Positions 36,727 to 44,158 of a stretch of 64,000 bases of DNA are shown here, piece by piece (position 1 is the stretch's first letter; each line of letters begins with the position of its first letter). The stretch is taken from assembly GCA_022648295.1 (NCBI GenBank), contig JALCME010000003.1:62001-126000 (forward strand). Direction: 5' to 3'. A program made the position numbers and the translations under genes. A model generated the notes under the pieces. That model did not search any database. It was not told the origin of the DNA and saw only the letters and a list, made by a program, of their open reading frames with translations. The DNA comes from Bacteroides sp. (GTDB lineage: Bacteria; Bacteroidota; Bacteroidia; Bacteroidales; Bacteroidaceae).

Positions 36727-36847
36727 AAACAAACAATATGCCGCGATAGCTGATAGAGCGTTAGTTCTATTTTCCCTGTTGTTGAAGCAAATTCTTTGCA
36801 AGAATCATCCGCATGCAATAAATCTCCGTAATTTTAGTTTCTGAGAA

Positions 36848-36894
36848 CATAGTGGCAATCGTTAAATGTTATAATTCTGCACCATAGATTTAAT
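36848..36894 (+). repeat. Right copy of the 48-bp imperfect direct repeat
   Basis: It matches 33553-33600. Unlike the left copy it is not followed by a gene. Confidence 0.6.
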
Positions 36895-36967
36895 ACTTTT
36901 ATCACTATGTTCTTATTTTTCGGAGAAATAATTCAATTCTTATATTGAACTCACATTATCTTGGTAA

Positions 36968-38128
36968 TTAATCAGTATTCTCTTCTTCTTCAAAATACTT
37001 CTCATCAACAAGATAATAGTTAGCGGTTTTAGGCGTAATTCCAATATTGTTTTTAATCAAGAGTTCAATAAGTTTGTCTCCATTGATAAGAGTTAGAGGT
37101 GCAGCACCTTTCTCGAATGCTGCATCTTTTGCCCCCTTGGCAAAATCGGATAATGTGATTATTGTACCTTGAAAAGCATCAAAACGATGAAGGCATCCAC
37201 GAAGGGCATCTAATATGGGACGAGTTATATTTGAACTTGTGTTCCGTTTTACCTGAATTACTTCTTTGACTGTTGTAATTCCATTTTGACTGATGCCTGT
37301 AACATCAACGCCTTTATCATTTGTCTGGGAAGTAACCGTAACATCATCATATCCCATAGCAGAGAGAAGGTCTTTAATGATATTCTCAAATTGATAAGGA
37401 GTAGTCTCAGCTAAAAACTTTTTCAACAGTGTTCTTTGGTCCTTATTAAAAGCCTCAATGTCTTTGTTTAGTTGAGTTTCTTTGTTCACTGTCGGATTCG
37501 GAGCTATATCTTCCACCGATTGAAGATAACCTAAGCCCTTCTCTGTTATGTGGTAAGTGGTACCATCACGTTCTACATATTTACGATCTATAAGATTGAC
37601 TAACCTTCTCCTAAGATAATCTTTACGCACGGAATCCTGCTTGATATTTGAATTATATTTTGTATATTTTCCCCATTCATCTAGCAAATCAGCACGTTTG
37701 CCGCCACTAATTAGAGACAGTTGACGAAGAATTTGAATTAAGCCCTCTTCTGTATCTATTTTTCTTATAATACTGCTTATAGGGTCAGAAACAAATTCTT
37801 TTCCTACTTCCGTTAGCTGGTAAACTCCATTATTTTCTGATACCAAATTATAACCTGAAATAAGGAATTGACAACCGCGAGTCCAACGGGGGTTTACTGT
37901 CTTGTTGCTCTCTTACCAAATTTTATAGGTAATTTCTTTGTCTTTTCCTGAAAGTCGTTTTTCTATCCATTCATCAGGGTTAGTCCAGTCAACGGTCTTT
38001 TGAGGGGTTCCCCGTAATCCCCAAATAGTATTCCACATATTTTTAAAATCAGTAACAGGCATACTTGCCATTATTTTCAATAATGCAATTGTCATGCTAT
38101 AATAAGGATATAATGGAATTTTTATCAT
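36968..38128 (-). pseudogene. Mrr-like restriction endonuclease gene interrupted by an in-frame stop
   Basis: Two open frames in the same reading frame are separated only by one TAA at 37913-37915. The N-terminal part runs from MIKIPLYPYYSM (start 38128) to KEITYKIW. The frame continues after the stop with ESNKTVNPRWTRGCQFLISGYNLVSENNG and stays open to 36968, about 386 codons in all. The second part has winged-helix-like segments (to about residue 230) and a C-terminal Mrr_cat nuclease domain: FENIIKDLLSAMGY, GVDVTG and VIQVKRN fit the PD-(D/E)xK motif. Mrr-type enzymes cut modified or foreign DNA. The TAA probably arose from a single base change of a sense codon such as AAA or CAA. An internal restart at TTG 37846 would give a protein with the nuclease domain but not the N-terminal domain. 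Confidence 0.85.
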
Positions 38129-38164
38129 AATAAGCCTTTCTTTTGGAAATTTGTATGTCTTTTG

Positions 38165-38172
38165 CAAAAGTA
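38165..38172 (-). promoter_or_regulatory. Promoter -7 element of the Mrr-like gene
   Basis: The minus strand reads TACTTTTG. Transcription would start near 38158, which excludes the frame's first ATG at 38167 and supports the start at 38128. Confidence 0.55.
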
Positions 38173-38354
38173 TAAAATTTAAATGATATCGTTCGACTTT
38201 TGAGTATTTTTGAATGTCATATTTTTGTATCAGAGTGGTATGCTTTTAATTTCATTAATCTTTCTTTTAAATGCATCTTGATGAGATATTAGCCGATTTG
38301 TTCGTTTTCAGAGTTTCTCGATATCTGTCTAATGAGTATGTTCTATTTAATGGT

Positions 38355-38941
38355 GAGCATTACATTCTCACCACCCGATAAACAACACCTTTATTTGTCT
38401 TCTTATGTTCCAACTCCAGTTTCCTCAATGTCCGTCCGAAGGTGTTGGCGCTACTGCCGGTTAACTTTATCTCCCGCGCTTTGGTATGTAAGTATTCCAA
38501 TATTTGCATGGGGGAGAGGTACTCGCTTTCTTCTCCTTCTTCGGGCGAATGGAAATAGCAGTGAAAGAGTTGTTCTATGGAACTCATCTGTTCAAATTCC
38601 TTGTTCGACTCGCGTAGAATAGCTTCGTCGGCATCATCAAACCAGTAACGTTCACCTTTGCTAATGGCGTGCAGGGCTTCGGCATAAAGTTGACGGTAGT
38701 TGATGGTGACATTGGTGTTGATGGGCGCAGTGACTTCTACGCAAATGAAACGGCGACTACCACTGGGATCGGTCAGTAAGTCTTTCTGGTTGCTGGTGCC
38801 AATGAATGAGGCATAACGCCGCATTTCTTGTATGTTACTTCCGTAAGGCTTGCGAAGGTTTGCCACGGGGCTCTGCAATAAATGCTTCAGGAAGCCTTGC
38901 TGGTTGACATTGATCTGGTCGAACTCATCAAGGTTAATGAG
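38355..38941. repeat. Duplicated 3' end of the VirE-type gene, displaced copy
   Basis: This 587-bp block matches 41596-42182 without gaps and in the same orientation, at a constant offset of 3,241 bp. Similarity begins 5 bp beyond the stop codon and ends sharply at 38941, inside the Walker B region. The block encloses, with the other copy, the peroxidase, the flavin enzyme and the AraC regulator. Confidence 0.92.
38360..38941 (-). pseudogene. Truncated VirE-type primase/helicase C-terminal fragment
   Basis: It encodes the last 194 or so residues of the protein made by 41601-43694, from NLDEFDQINVNQQGF to the same C-terminus. About six substitutions are visible over the last 170 residues (for example SNIQ for SSIQ, LHAI for LRAI). 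It lacks the N-terminal domain and Walker A motif, so it cannot be an active ATPase. An internal ATG at 38878 could give a 172-residue DUF3874-like fragment. The 178 bp between this fragment and the peroxidase gene hold nothing that I recognise. Confidence 0.88.
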
Positions 38942-39119
38942 AGGGGGCTTTGGCTACTTTTAAAAAAGATCAGCGAAACATTCCAAATAGGAGATCTTCC
39001 GCTGAAATGTGCTTTTTAAGGGACGACTAAATTAATTTCGCCAACGGGTTTCTAGACTTAGTATTCTATTCTTTGAACTTTTTCTTTTTTTCAAGTGTTT
39101 GAAAAATAAAATACAGGCT

Positions 39120-39596
39120 ATGAGTATATACGATTTTACCGTTGAGGACAATACTGGAAAGCCAGTAGATTTTTCTCAATTTAAAGGAAAAGTCTTACTT
39201 ATTGTTAACACAGCAAGTAAATGTGGATTTACCCCTCAGTACAAAGGACTTGAGGAATTATATGAAAAATATAAGGATAGCGGATTAGTTGTAATTGGTT
39301 TCCCTTGTGATCAATTTGCTAATCAAGAACCAGGGAATGATGAAGAAATAGCTTCTTTCTGTTCTTTAACATATGGTATCTCTTTTCCATTAATGAAGAA
39401 AGTAAAAGTAAATGGGCCGGATACGATTCCATTGTTCGATTATTTGAAGGAACAAACTAAAGGACTCTTTGGCAAAAAGGTAAAATGGAACTTTACTAAA
39501 TTTTTAGTAGCAAGAAATGGCGACTCAATTAAGCGATTTAGCCCAATAACAAAGCCGAGTGCAATTGAAAAATATATTCTTGAATATTTAAGGTGA
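39120..39596 (+). CDS. Glutathione peroxidase-family thiol peroxidase
   Basis: The ATG at 39120 gives 158 residues; a TTG at 39099 is rejected because MSIYDFTVED is the normal GPx start. Cys35 in NTASKCGFTPQY is the peroxidatic residue, a cysteine rather than selenocysteine. FPCDQFANQEPG supplies the catalytic Gln, and KWNFTKFLV supplies the Trp and Asn of the tetrad. A second Cys in FPCDQF may resolve the disulfide, so thioredoxin is the likely reductant. It reduces hydrogen peroxide and organic peroxides. It is convergent with the nitronate monooxygenase-like gene and lies inside the VirE-repeat-flanked block. Confidence 0.93.
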   Translation: MSIYDFTVEDNTGKPVDFSQFKGKVLLIVNTASKCGFTPQYKGLEELYEKYKDSGLVVIGFPCDQFANQEPGNDEEIASFCSLTYGISFPLMKKVKVNGPDTIPLFDYLKEQTKGLFGKKVKWNFTKFLVARNGDSIKRFSPITKPSAIEKYILEYLR

Positions 39597-39623
39597 CACT
39601 ATCCGATATATTGGATAGTGTCA
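39594..39623. terminator. Convergent hairpin at the end of the peroxidase gene
   Basis: TGACACTATCC (39594-39604) pairs perfectly over 11 bp with GGATAGTGTCA (39613-39623) around an 8-nt loop. The left arm contains the peroxidase stop codon. There is no strong T run, but the location between convergent genes fits a terminator. Confidence 0.65.
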
Positions 39624-39688
39624 GAGATTTGTTACAATCTCCCTCTTCTGGCAGAATCTATTCCTGTTATTATATGCTATACGAATTA

Positions 39689-40630
39689 TTAGAGAGCAGG
39701 AATTGAAAGTCTTTTTGTGTTGTACGATTCTATTATTTCTTCGATTATGCATTTTACTGTAGGGATACTTTTAATCATTGAGCTTATTTGACCTATTTCA
39801 AGCTCTCCATTAGATAAGTCTCCTTCAAATATCCCTTTCTTAGCTCGTCCATGACCTAAAATTTCTTTGATTTCTTCTGCTTGCGCTCCACGAACTTCTG
39901 CCTCTTCTACTTTCTGATAAAAATCATTTTTGATAAGTCGGGTAGGAACTACCTTTTTTAATGCAAGCATCGTATCTCCTTCATTCAAGTTAATGCAAAT
40001 ATTTTTAAAAGATTCATTTGCTGAACTCTCCTGTGATAAAGCGAACCTTGTGCCCATCTGTATCCCTTCTGCTCCCAATGCAAATGCAGCTAACATCCCT
40101 TCTCCACTAGCAATACCGCCAGCGGCAATAATCGGTGTTGATACGGCCTTGCGAACTTGCGGAATCAAGACCATTGTGGTTGTTTCTTCACGTCCGTTAT
40201 GACCTCCAGCTTCGAAGCCCTCTGCAACAATAGCATCTACCCCCGCTTCCTCACATTTAATCGCAAACTTTGTGCTTGATACAACATGAGCAACCTTAGT
40301 CCCATTTTCCTGCAATATCTTTGTCCATGTTTTCGGATTCCCCGCAGACGTAAAAACAACCGGTACTTTTTCCTGCATGATAATTTCCATCATCTCTTCT
40401 GCGAAACGAAAAATTAACGGTACATTTACTCCAAAGGGCTTATCCGTAGCTTTTTTACACTTTTGAATATGTTCCCGTAGCACTTCAGGGGTCATAGAGC
40501 CCGACCCAATAAGTCCCAGGCCCCCTGCATTACTAACTGCTGATGCAAGTTCCCAGCCACTGCACCATATCATACCTCCCGAAATTATCGGATACTTTAC
40601 CCCAAAAAGTGATGTAATTCTATTATCCAT
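39689..40630 (-). CDS. Nitronate monooxygenase / FabK-like flavoprotein
   Basis: A 313-residue FMN TIM-barrel enzyme. Family motifs are KYPIISGGMIWCSGWELASAVSNAGGLGLIGSG at the N-terminus, GFEAGGHNG around 140 with the conserved His, PIIAAGGIASGEGMLAAFALGAEGIQMGTRF, and a C-terminal region with GELEIGQ. The family includes nitronate monooxygenases and the enoyl-ACP reductase FabK, and motif data alone do not separate them. The gene is divergent from an AraC regulator, sharing a 90-bp control region, which argues for an inducible detoxification enzyme rather than a housekeeping FabK (inference). Confidence 0.85.
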   Translation of the reverse strand: MDNRITSLFGVKYPIISGGMIWCSGWELASAVSNAGGLGLIGSGSMTPEVLREHIQKCKKATDKPFGVNVPLIFRFAEEMMEIIMQEKVPVVFTSAGNPKTWTKILQENGTKVAHVVSSTKFAIKCEEAGVDAIVAEGFEAGGHNGREETTTMVLIPQVRKAVSTPIIAAGGIASGEGMLAAFALGAEGIQMGTRFALSQESSANESFKNICINLNEGDTMLALKKVVPTRLIKNDFYQKVEEAEVRGAQAEEIKEILGHGRAKKGIFEGDLSNGELEIGQISSMIKSIPTVKCIIEEIIESYNTKRLSIPAL

Positions 40631-40654
40631 TCTTTAAATCAATTAAATTTAGTG

Positions 40655-40662
40655 CAAAGATA
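40655..40662 (-). promoter_or_regulatory. Promoter -7 element of the flavoprotein gene
   Basis: The minus strand reads TATCTTTG, an exact TAnnTTTG match, 24 bp before the ATG at 40630. Confidence 0.6.
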
Positions 40663-40682
40663 TCTCATTTAATTCTTTTATT

Positions 40683-40694
40683 AATTGTACAATT
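40683..40694. promoter_or_regulatory. 12-bp perfect palindrome between divergent promoters
   Basis: AATTGTACAATT lies between the divergent -7 boxes, 20 bp from one and 14 bp from the other, thus over both expected -33 regions. Inference: operator shared by the flavoprotein gene and the AraC regulator gene. Confidence 0.5.
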
Positions 40695-40708
40695 TAGTTC
40701 TTTTGCAG

Positions 40709-40716
40709 TACTTTTG
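40709..40716 (+). promoter_or_regulatory. Promoter -7 element of the AraC-family gene at 40722
   Basis: TACTTTTG matches TAnnTTTG. The start site would fall near 40723, at the first ATG, so either the message is leaderless or translation starts at the next in-frame ATG, 40737. Confidence 0.55.
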
Positions 40717-40721
40717 TGCTT

Positions 40722-41579
40722 ATGAAGAAAAAGAATATGGATCAGGCTTTTGAAGTTGACTATAAAAAAATGGACAAATATCCTAAAGATGAGTATAAAC
40801 GCTCATTTTTTGAACTTGCCTACATTATTTCCGGAACCGGAATTCAAATTCTCAATAATGAAACTTTTGAGTATCAGTCGGGACAAATGTTTCTGATTAC
40901 TCCTGATGATAATTATTATTTTGATATACATACTATCACCGAATTTCTTTTTATCCGATTTAATAACGTTTATATTAATTCTGAAATTATTTCCACTTCT
41001 CAACTAAAGCGTTTAGAATTTATACTTGAAAATGCGAATCATAAACCAGGGTGTCTTTTGCGCAATAAAGTCGATAAAATACTTGTCCGCTCTCTGGCTG
41101 AAACAATAACAAATGAGCTATCTTCCTGTGATTTATTTCATAATGAACTGATTATACAATTAGTAAGTACATTGATCATTATTGTAGCACGCAATATCAG
41201 TCGCTGTATGCCTGATGATATTCGCGCGGATAGCCAAGGAAAGATAATAGCCATTATTCGTCATATTCAGAACCACATACATGAACCCCAAAAAATAAAA
41301 GCTTCTGCAATAGCGGAGAAATTTGCTTTCTCTGAATTTTATCTCGGCAAATATTTTAAGAAACATACAGGGCAAAATTTGCAAGAATATATCAATAGCT
41401 ACAAAATAAGATTAATAGAAATCAGATTGATACATAGTGAAATGAGAATAAATGAGATAGCCTTTGAATTAGGATTTTCAGATGAAAGTCATTTGGTGAA
41501 GTTTTTCAGAAATAACAAAGGGGTAACGCCTGGTCAATATAGAAAAATTAAACAGACAACCACACCTTTAGGTGAGTGA
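40722..41579 (+). CDS. AraC-family transcriptional regulator
   Basis: The ATG at 40722 gives 285 residues; 40737 is an alternative supported by the promoter position. The N-terminal part (about 15-110) looks like a cupin sensor domain (FFELAYIISGTGIQILNNETFEYQSGQMFLITPDDNYYF). The C-terminal AraC domain (about 180-278) has IKASAIAEKFAFSEFYLGKYFKKHTGQNLQEYI and INEIAFELGFSDESHLVKFFRNNKGVTPGQYR. It is divergent from the flavoprotein gene and stands 21 bp from the 3' end of the VirE-type gene. Inference: it senses a small toxic or redox-active compound and controls its neighbour. Confidence 0.9.
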   Translation: MKKKNMDQAFEVDYKKMDKYPKDEYKRSFFELAYIISGTGIQILNNETFEYQSGQMFLITPDDNYYFDIHTITEFLFIRFNNVYINSEIISTSQLKRLEFILENANHKPGCLLRNKVDKILVRSLAETITNELSSCDLFHNELIIQLVSTLIIIVARNISRCMPDDIRADSQGKIIAIIRHIQNHIHEPQKIKASAIAEKFAFSEFYLGKYFKKHTGQNLQEYINSYKIRLIEIRLIHSEMRINEIAFELGFSDESHLVKFFRNNKGVTPGQYRKIKQTTTPLGE

Positions 41580-41595
41580 TGTCTTGTTTTGCTTT

Positions 41596-42182
41596 GAACA
41601 TTACATTCTCACCACCCGATAAACAACACCTTTATTCGTCTTCTTATGTTCCAACTCCAGTTTCCTCAATGTCCGCCCGAAGGTGTTGGCGCTACTGCCG
41701 GTTAACTTTATCTCCCGTGCTTTGGTATGTAAGTATTCCAATATTTGCATGGGGGAAAGATACTCACCCTCTTCTCCTTTTTCGGGCGAATGGAAATAGC
41801 AATGAAAGAGCTGCTCTACGGAACTCATCTGTTCAAATTCCTTGTTCGACTCGCGTAGAATAGCTTCGTCGGCATCGTCAAACCAGTAACGTTCGCCTTT
41901 GCTAATGGCGCGCAGGGCTTCGGCATAAAGTTGACGGTAGTTGATGGTGACATTCGTGTTGATGGGCGCAGTGACTTCTACGCAAATGAAACGGCGACTA
42001 CCACTGGGATCGGTCAGTAAGTCTTTCTGGTTGCTGGTGCCAATGAATGAGGCATAGCGCCGCATTTCTTGTATGCTACTTCCATAAGGCTTGCGGAGGT
42101 TTGCTACGGGTTTCTGCAACAAATGCTTCAGGAAGCCTTGCTGGTTGACATTGATCTGGTCGAACTCATCAAGGTTAATGAG
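41596..42182. repeat. Duplicated 3' end of the VirE-type gene, copy within the intact gene
   Basis: Partner of the block at 38355-38941. Here it is part of the complete gene. Confidence 0.92.
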
Positions 42183-43694
42183 CAGAAAGCGTCCGAGATA
42201 CATCTCTGCATCGCGTTTGCTTTTAAAATCAAGGCTGTCGGTATAGCCAAAGCGGAGTTCGGGGGGAAGGAGAAGGCGGCAGAAGGTGGATTTGCGGTAG
42301 CCTTGTGCTCCTATAAGTAAAGGTGAAGTGCTGTTTGAATGCAGTTTATCCAGTCCGCGCCAATGAGCCACCATGTTCAGAAACCAACGGTAGAAGAGTT
42401 CCTGCCAATGGGGATTGTTACAGGGGACGAGGTTGGCGAGAGCCTGAATGCGCTGCTTTCCATCCCATTGCCCTACGTTGTACAAGTATTCTTCGATGGG
42501 ATTGTACAGGGGGATGCGGTTGGATGAAAGATAGCGCTTGATGTCCCTGTCCCATGCTTGAATGCCTTCTTGCAGGGCATCCAGAGCAATGCTGCTTTGT
42601 ACGCGTTGGTCTACCGGTTTGAAGTAAAAATGAATGGAGTCCCGCTGACGGTATTCCAGATTGTTTATGACGGTGTTAAAGCGGAATTCGTAGCGGCGTT
42701 CCATAAATTCCTCCAGTCGAAGAGAGGTTTCCTGTTCGGGGACCAAAGGAGATTTCTTTCCAAAACCTTTGCTTTCCCGATAGAGGTTATGAATAGTGGT
42801 GCGTACGGTTTGTTCATCTGCCTGGCGGTAGTAATGGATCAGAATTTGCCTGATGGTTTCCTCTTCCGGTATGCCTGCCTTGAAACAATGGTCGGCCAAA
42901 CAGACGAGTAGGGGTTGTAGGTCGTCGTCGCGTTTCCAATTTTCCATCTCATTGAAAGCTTTGTCAAGAGCGGTTTCAAATAAAAGCGTGAAGGTATGGG
43001 AGGTTTCATAGCCGGGATTCATTCTTAGCAACGGATTCTCTTCTGCTAATTGATGTTGGCGGAAAGTCTGTTCGCCGGGCATTCCGAGTGGTTGTTCGAG
43101 GCAGAAAGGCATGGCTTCGGGATTGTAATAAGGGGCGGGATCAAGCGTCATACGGCAACTGCGGGTAGGTGATGGTTGCTTCAGGGTGATGGGAAAAGTC
43201 AGCATGGGTTGATAGCATTGCACCGCCATGCGGTAGGCATGGGCGTGAAAGGCCGTAATTTCTTCCTCTTTGGCAGGCAGACTGCCATCGGGTAGCGCAA
43301 ACTTTACCCATATCTTCAGACTTTGCCCGCTGCTCCCGGTAAATGCAGCCCAGGTCTGAGGAAGAAGTTTAGCCTGGCTCTTCAGAAGTTCCGCTTCGGA
43401 GGGGCCGGCCAGTTTGTTCACTTCCAGCATCACGACTCCGTTATAGCGTCTCATTCTTTTTTCCCCTTCTCTTGTTTTTCCATACTCCACGGAAGGATAG
43501 ACACGTGGTATTTTGTCTATGTGGATGTATTCCGCCCGGTTTTCGGGGCTCGAATAGCGCAGCATGGTGCGTAATCCGGTGATGTCTTTTGTTTTGGTTT
43601 CTTTTTTGATCCGTTCTATCAGGACGTTTGGTTCGTAGTTAGTCAGGGTTTCTTTTCCACTTTCTCTATCTGTTCTTATTAATGTAATTTTCAT
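41601..43694 (-). CDS. VirE-type primase/helicase-like ATPase (BT4734-like N-term, VirE, DUF3874)
   Basis: The start is placed at the ATG at 43694 (MKITLIRTDRESGKETLTNYE), giving 697 residues; the frame opens further upstream without a plausible start. The N-terminal part (about 30-240) is a BT4734-like domain, related to archaeo-eukaryotic primases (GVVMLEVNKL, AFTGSSGQSLKIWVKF). A VirE helicase-like ATPase (about 370-590) has Walker A GAQGYRKST near 462 and Walker B LLINLDEFDQ near 507. A DUF3874 domain closes the protein. Such proteins occur in Bacteroides mobile or satellite-like islands. It is divergent from the HU-related gene, with a 22-bp-period palindrome array between. Inference: a replication initiator or primase-helicase of an integrated element. 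Confidence 0.85.
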   Translation of the reverse strand: MKITLIRTDRESGKETLTNYEPNVLIERIKKETKTKDITGLRTMLRYSSPENRAEYIHIDKIPRVYPSVEYGKTREGEKRMRRYNGVVMLEVNKLAGPSEAELLKSQAKLLPQTWAAFTGSSGQSLKIWVKFALPDGSLPAKEEEITAFHAHAYRMAVQCYQPMLTFPITLKQPSPTRSCRMTLDPAPYYNPEAMPFCLEQPLGMPGEQTFRQHQLAEENPLLRMNPGYETSHTFTLLFETALDKAFNEMENWKRDDDLQPLLVCLADHCFKAGIPEEETIRQILIHYYRQADEQTVRTTIHNLYRESKGFGKKSPLVPEQETSLRLEEFMERRYEFRFNTVINNLEYRQRDSIHFYFKPVDQRVQSSIALDALQEGIQAWDRDIKRYLSSNRIPLYNPIEEYLYNVGQWDGKQRIQALANLVPCNNPHWQELFYRWFLNMVAHWRGLDKLHSNSTSPLLIGAQGYRKSTFCRLLLPPELRFGYTDSLDFKSKRDAEMYLGRFLLINLDEFDQINVNQQGFLKHLLQKPVANLRKPYGSSIQEMRRYASFIGTSNQKDLLTDPSGSRRFICVEVTAPINTNVTINYRQLYAEALRAISKGERYWFDDADEAILRESNKEFEQMSSVEQLFHCYFHSPEKGEEGEYLSPMQILEYLHTKAREIKLTGSSANTFGRTLRKLELEHKKTNKGVVYRVVRM

Positions 43695-43867
43695 CGGTGT
43701 CTTATTTAAAAAATAGTTTATTAAATACTCATGATTCAAAAGGGCATGCAAGTTACATACAAAATGAGCCAAAGTCAAGTAAAATAGGAGTTTTTTATTA
43801 AAAATATGCGGCACTATATTTATGGGATTATGCAATAATATAATTTTAATAATTAGTGCTTCTAAAA

Positions 43868-43899
43868 CTTGACTTTAGACCTTGATTTTTGTATATTTG
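43868..43899 (+). promoter_or_regulatory. Promoter upstream of the palindrome array and HU-related gene
   Basis: The -7 TATATTTG (43892-43899) is exact. A weak -33, CTTG (43868-43871), stands 20 bp upstream. The start site near 43906 would put the whole palindrome array in a leader of about 250 nt before the HU-related gene at 44159. Confidence 0.6.
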
Positions 43900-43913
43900 T
43901 CAAGCGTAATTCT

Positions 43914-44001
43914 TCGGCCCACAGTTGTGTGCCTGCGGGTTTACAGCTGTGGGCTCTTCGGGGGACAACTGTGGGCCGGAGAGCACACAACTGTAAACCG
44001 G
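43914..44001. repeat. Iteron-like array: four ACARYTGT palindromes at exact 22-bp spacing
   Basis: The cores are ACAGTTGT (43921-43928), ACAGCTGT (43943-43950), ACAACTGT (43965-43972) and ACAACTGT (43987-43994); each starts 22 bp after the last. The GC-rich flanks are related: the reverse complement of unit 2 matches unit 4 at 19 of 22 positions, and the reverse complement of unit 1 matches the right half of unit 3 at 14 of 15. In RNA, unit 1 could pair with 3 or 4, and unit 2 with 4. The array sits between the primase/helicase and HU-related genes in an AT-rich setting. It may be an origin-like iteron set, an operator array, or a structured leader. Confidence 0.85.
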
Positions 44002-44024
44002 AGTTTTGCTTTATGCATCAGGTC

Positions 44025-44043
44025 CTTTTTCTTAAGGAAAAAG
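44025..44043 (+). other. Small AT-rich hairpin in the HU gene leader
   Basis: CTTTTTC (44025-44031) and GAAAAAG (44037-44043) are perfect inverted heptamers around a 5-nt loop, 24 bp after the palindrome array. The rest of 44044-44158 shows nothing recognisable. Confidence 0.45.
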
Positions 44044-44158
44044 AGAAAAATGTAAGGGACATGTGGCTAAAATGGCTTAATAGCTGGTCTTAAAGAGAAG
44101 GATTGCCCTGATGTGAAATGAACGTAACGGATATGGTTAATTTAAAATATAAAAGACA

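Larger units (their letters stand above)
36633..36967. other. Gene-free AT-rich stretch
   Basis: This 335-bp stretch holds an orphan terminator hairpin (36683-36726), the right copy of the 48-bp repeat (36848-36894), and a 13-codon open frame from 36907 that is probably not a gene. A short segment near 36740-36760 looks like a tRNA D-arm, but no complete tRNA can be folded. It may be the remains of a lost gene. Confidence 0.5.

Noticed and set aside
36736..36800. tRNA-like D-arm sequence (GATAGCTGATAGAGCG)
   Set aside because: No matching acceptor stem, anticodon stem or GTTCGAATC T-arm can be placed, so it is not called a tRNA.
38942..39098. Possible insertion-sequence remnant between the VirE fragment and the peroxidase gene
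   Set aside because: No terminal inverted repeats, target duplication or transposase fragment could be found by eye.
43914..44001. CRISPR array interpretation of the 22-bp repeats
   Set aside because: Only an 8-bp core is shared, the period is too short for repeat plus spacer, and no cas genes are present.
43869..44093. 74-codon plus-strand open frame over the palindrome array
   Set aside because: It overlaps the promoter and array, its sequence simply translates the GC-rich repeats, and it has no plausible start context.
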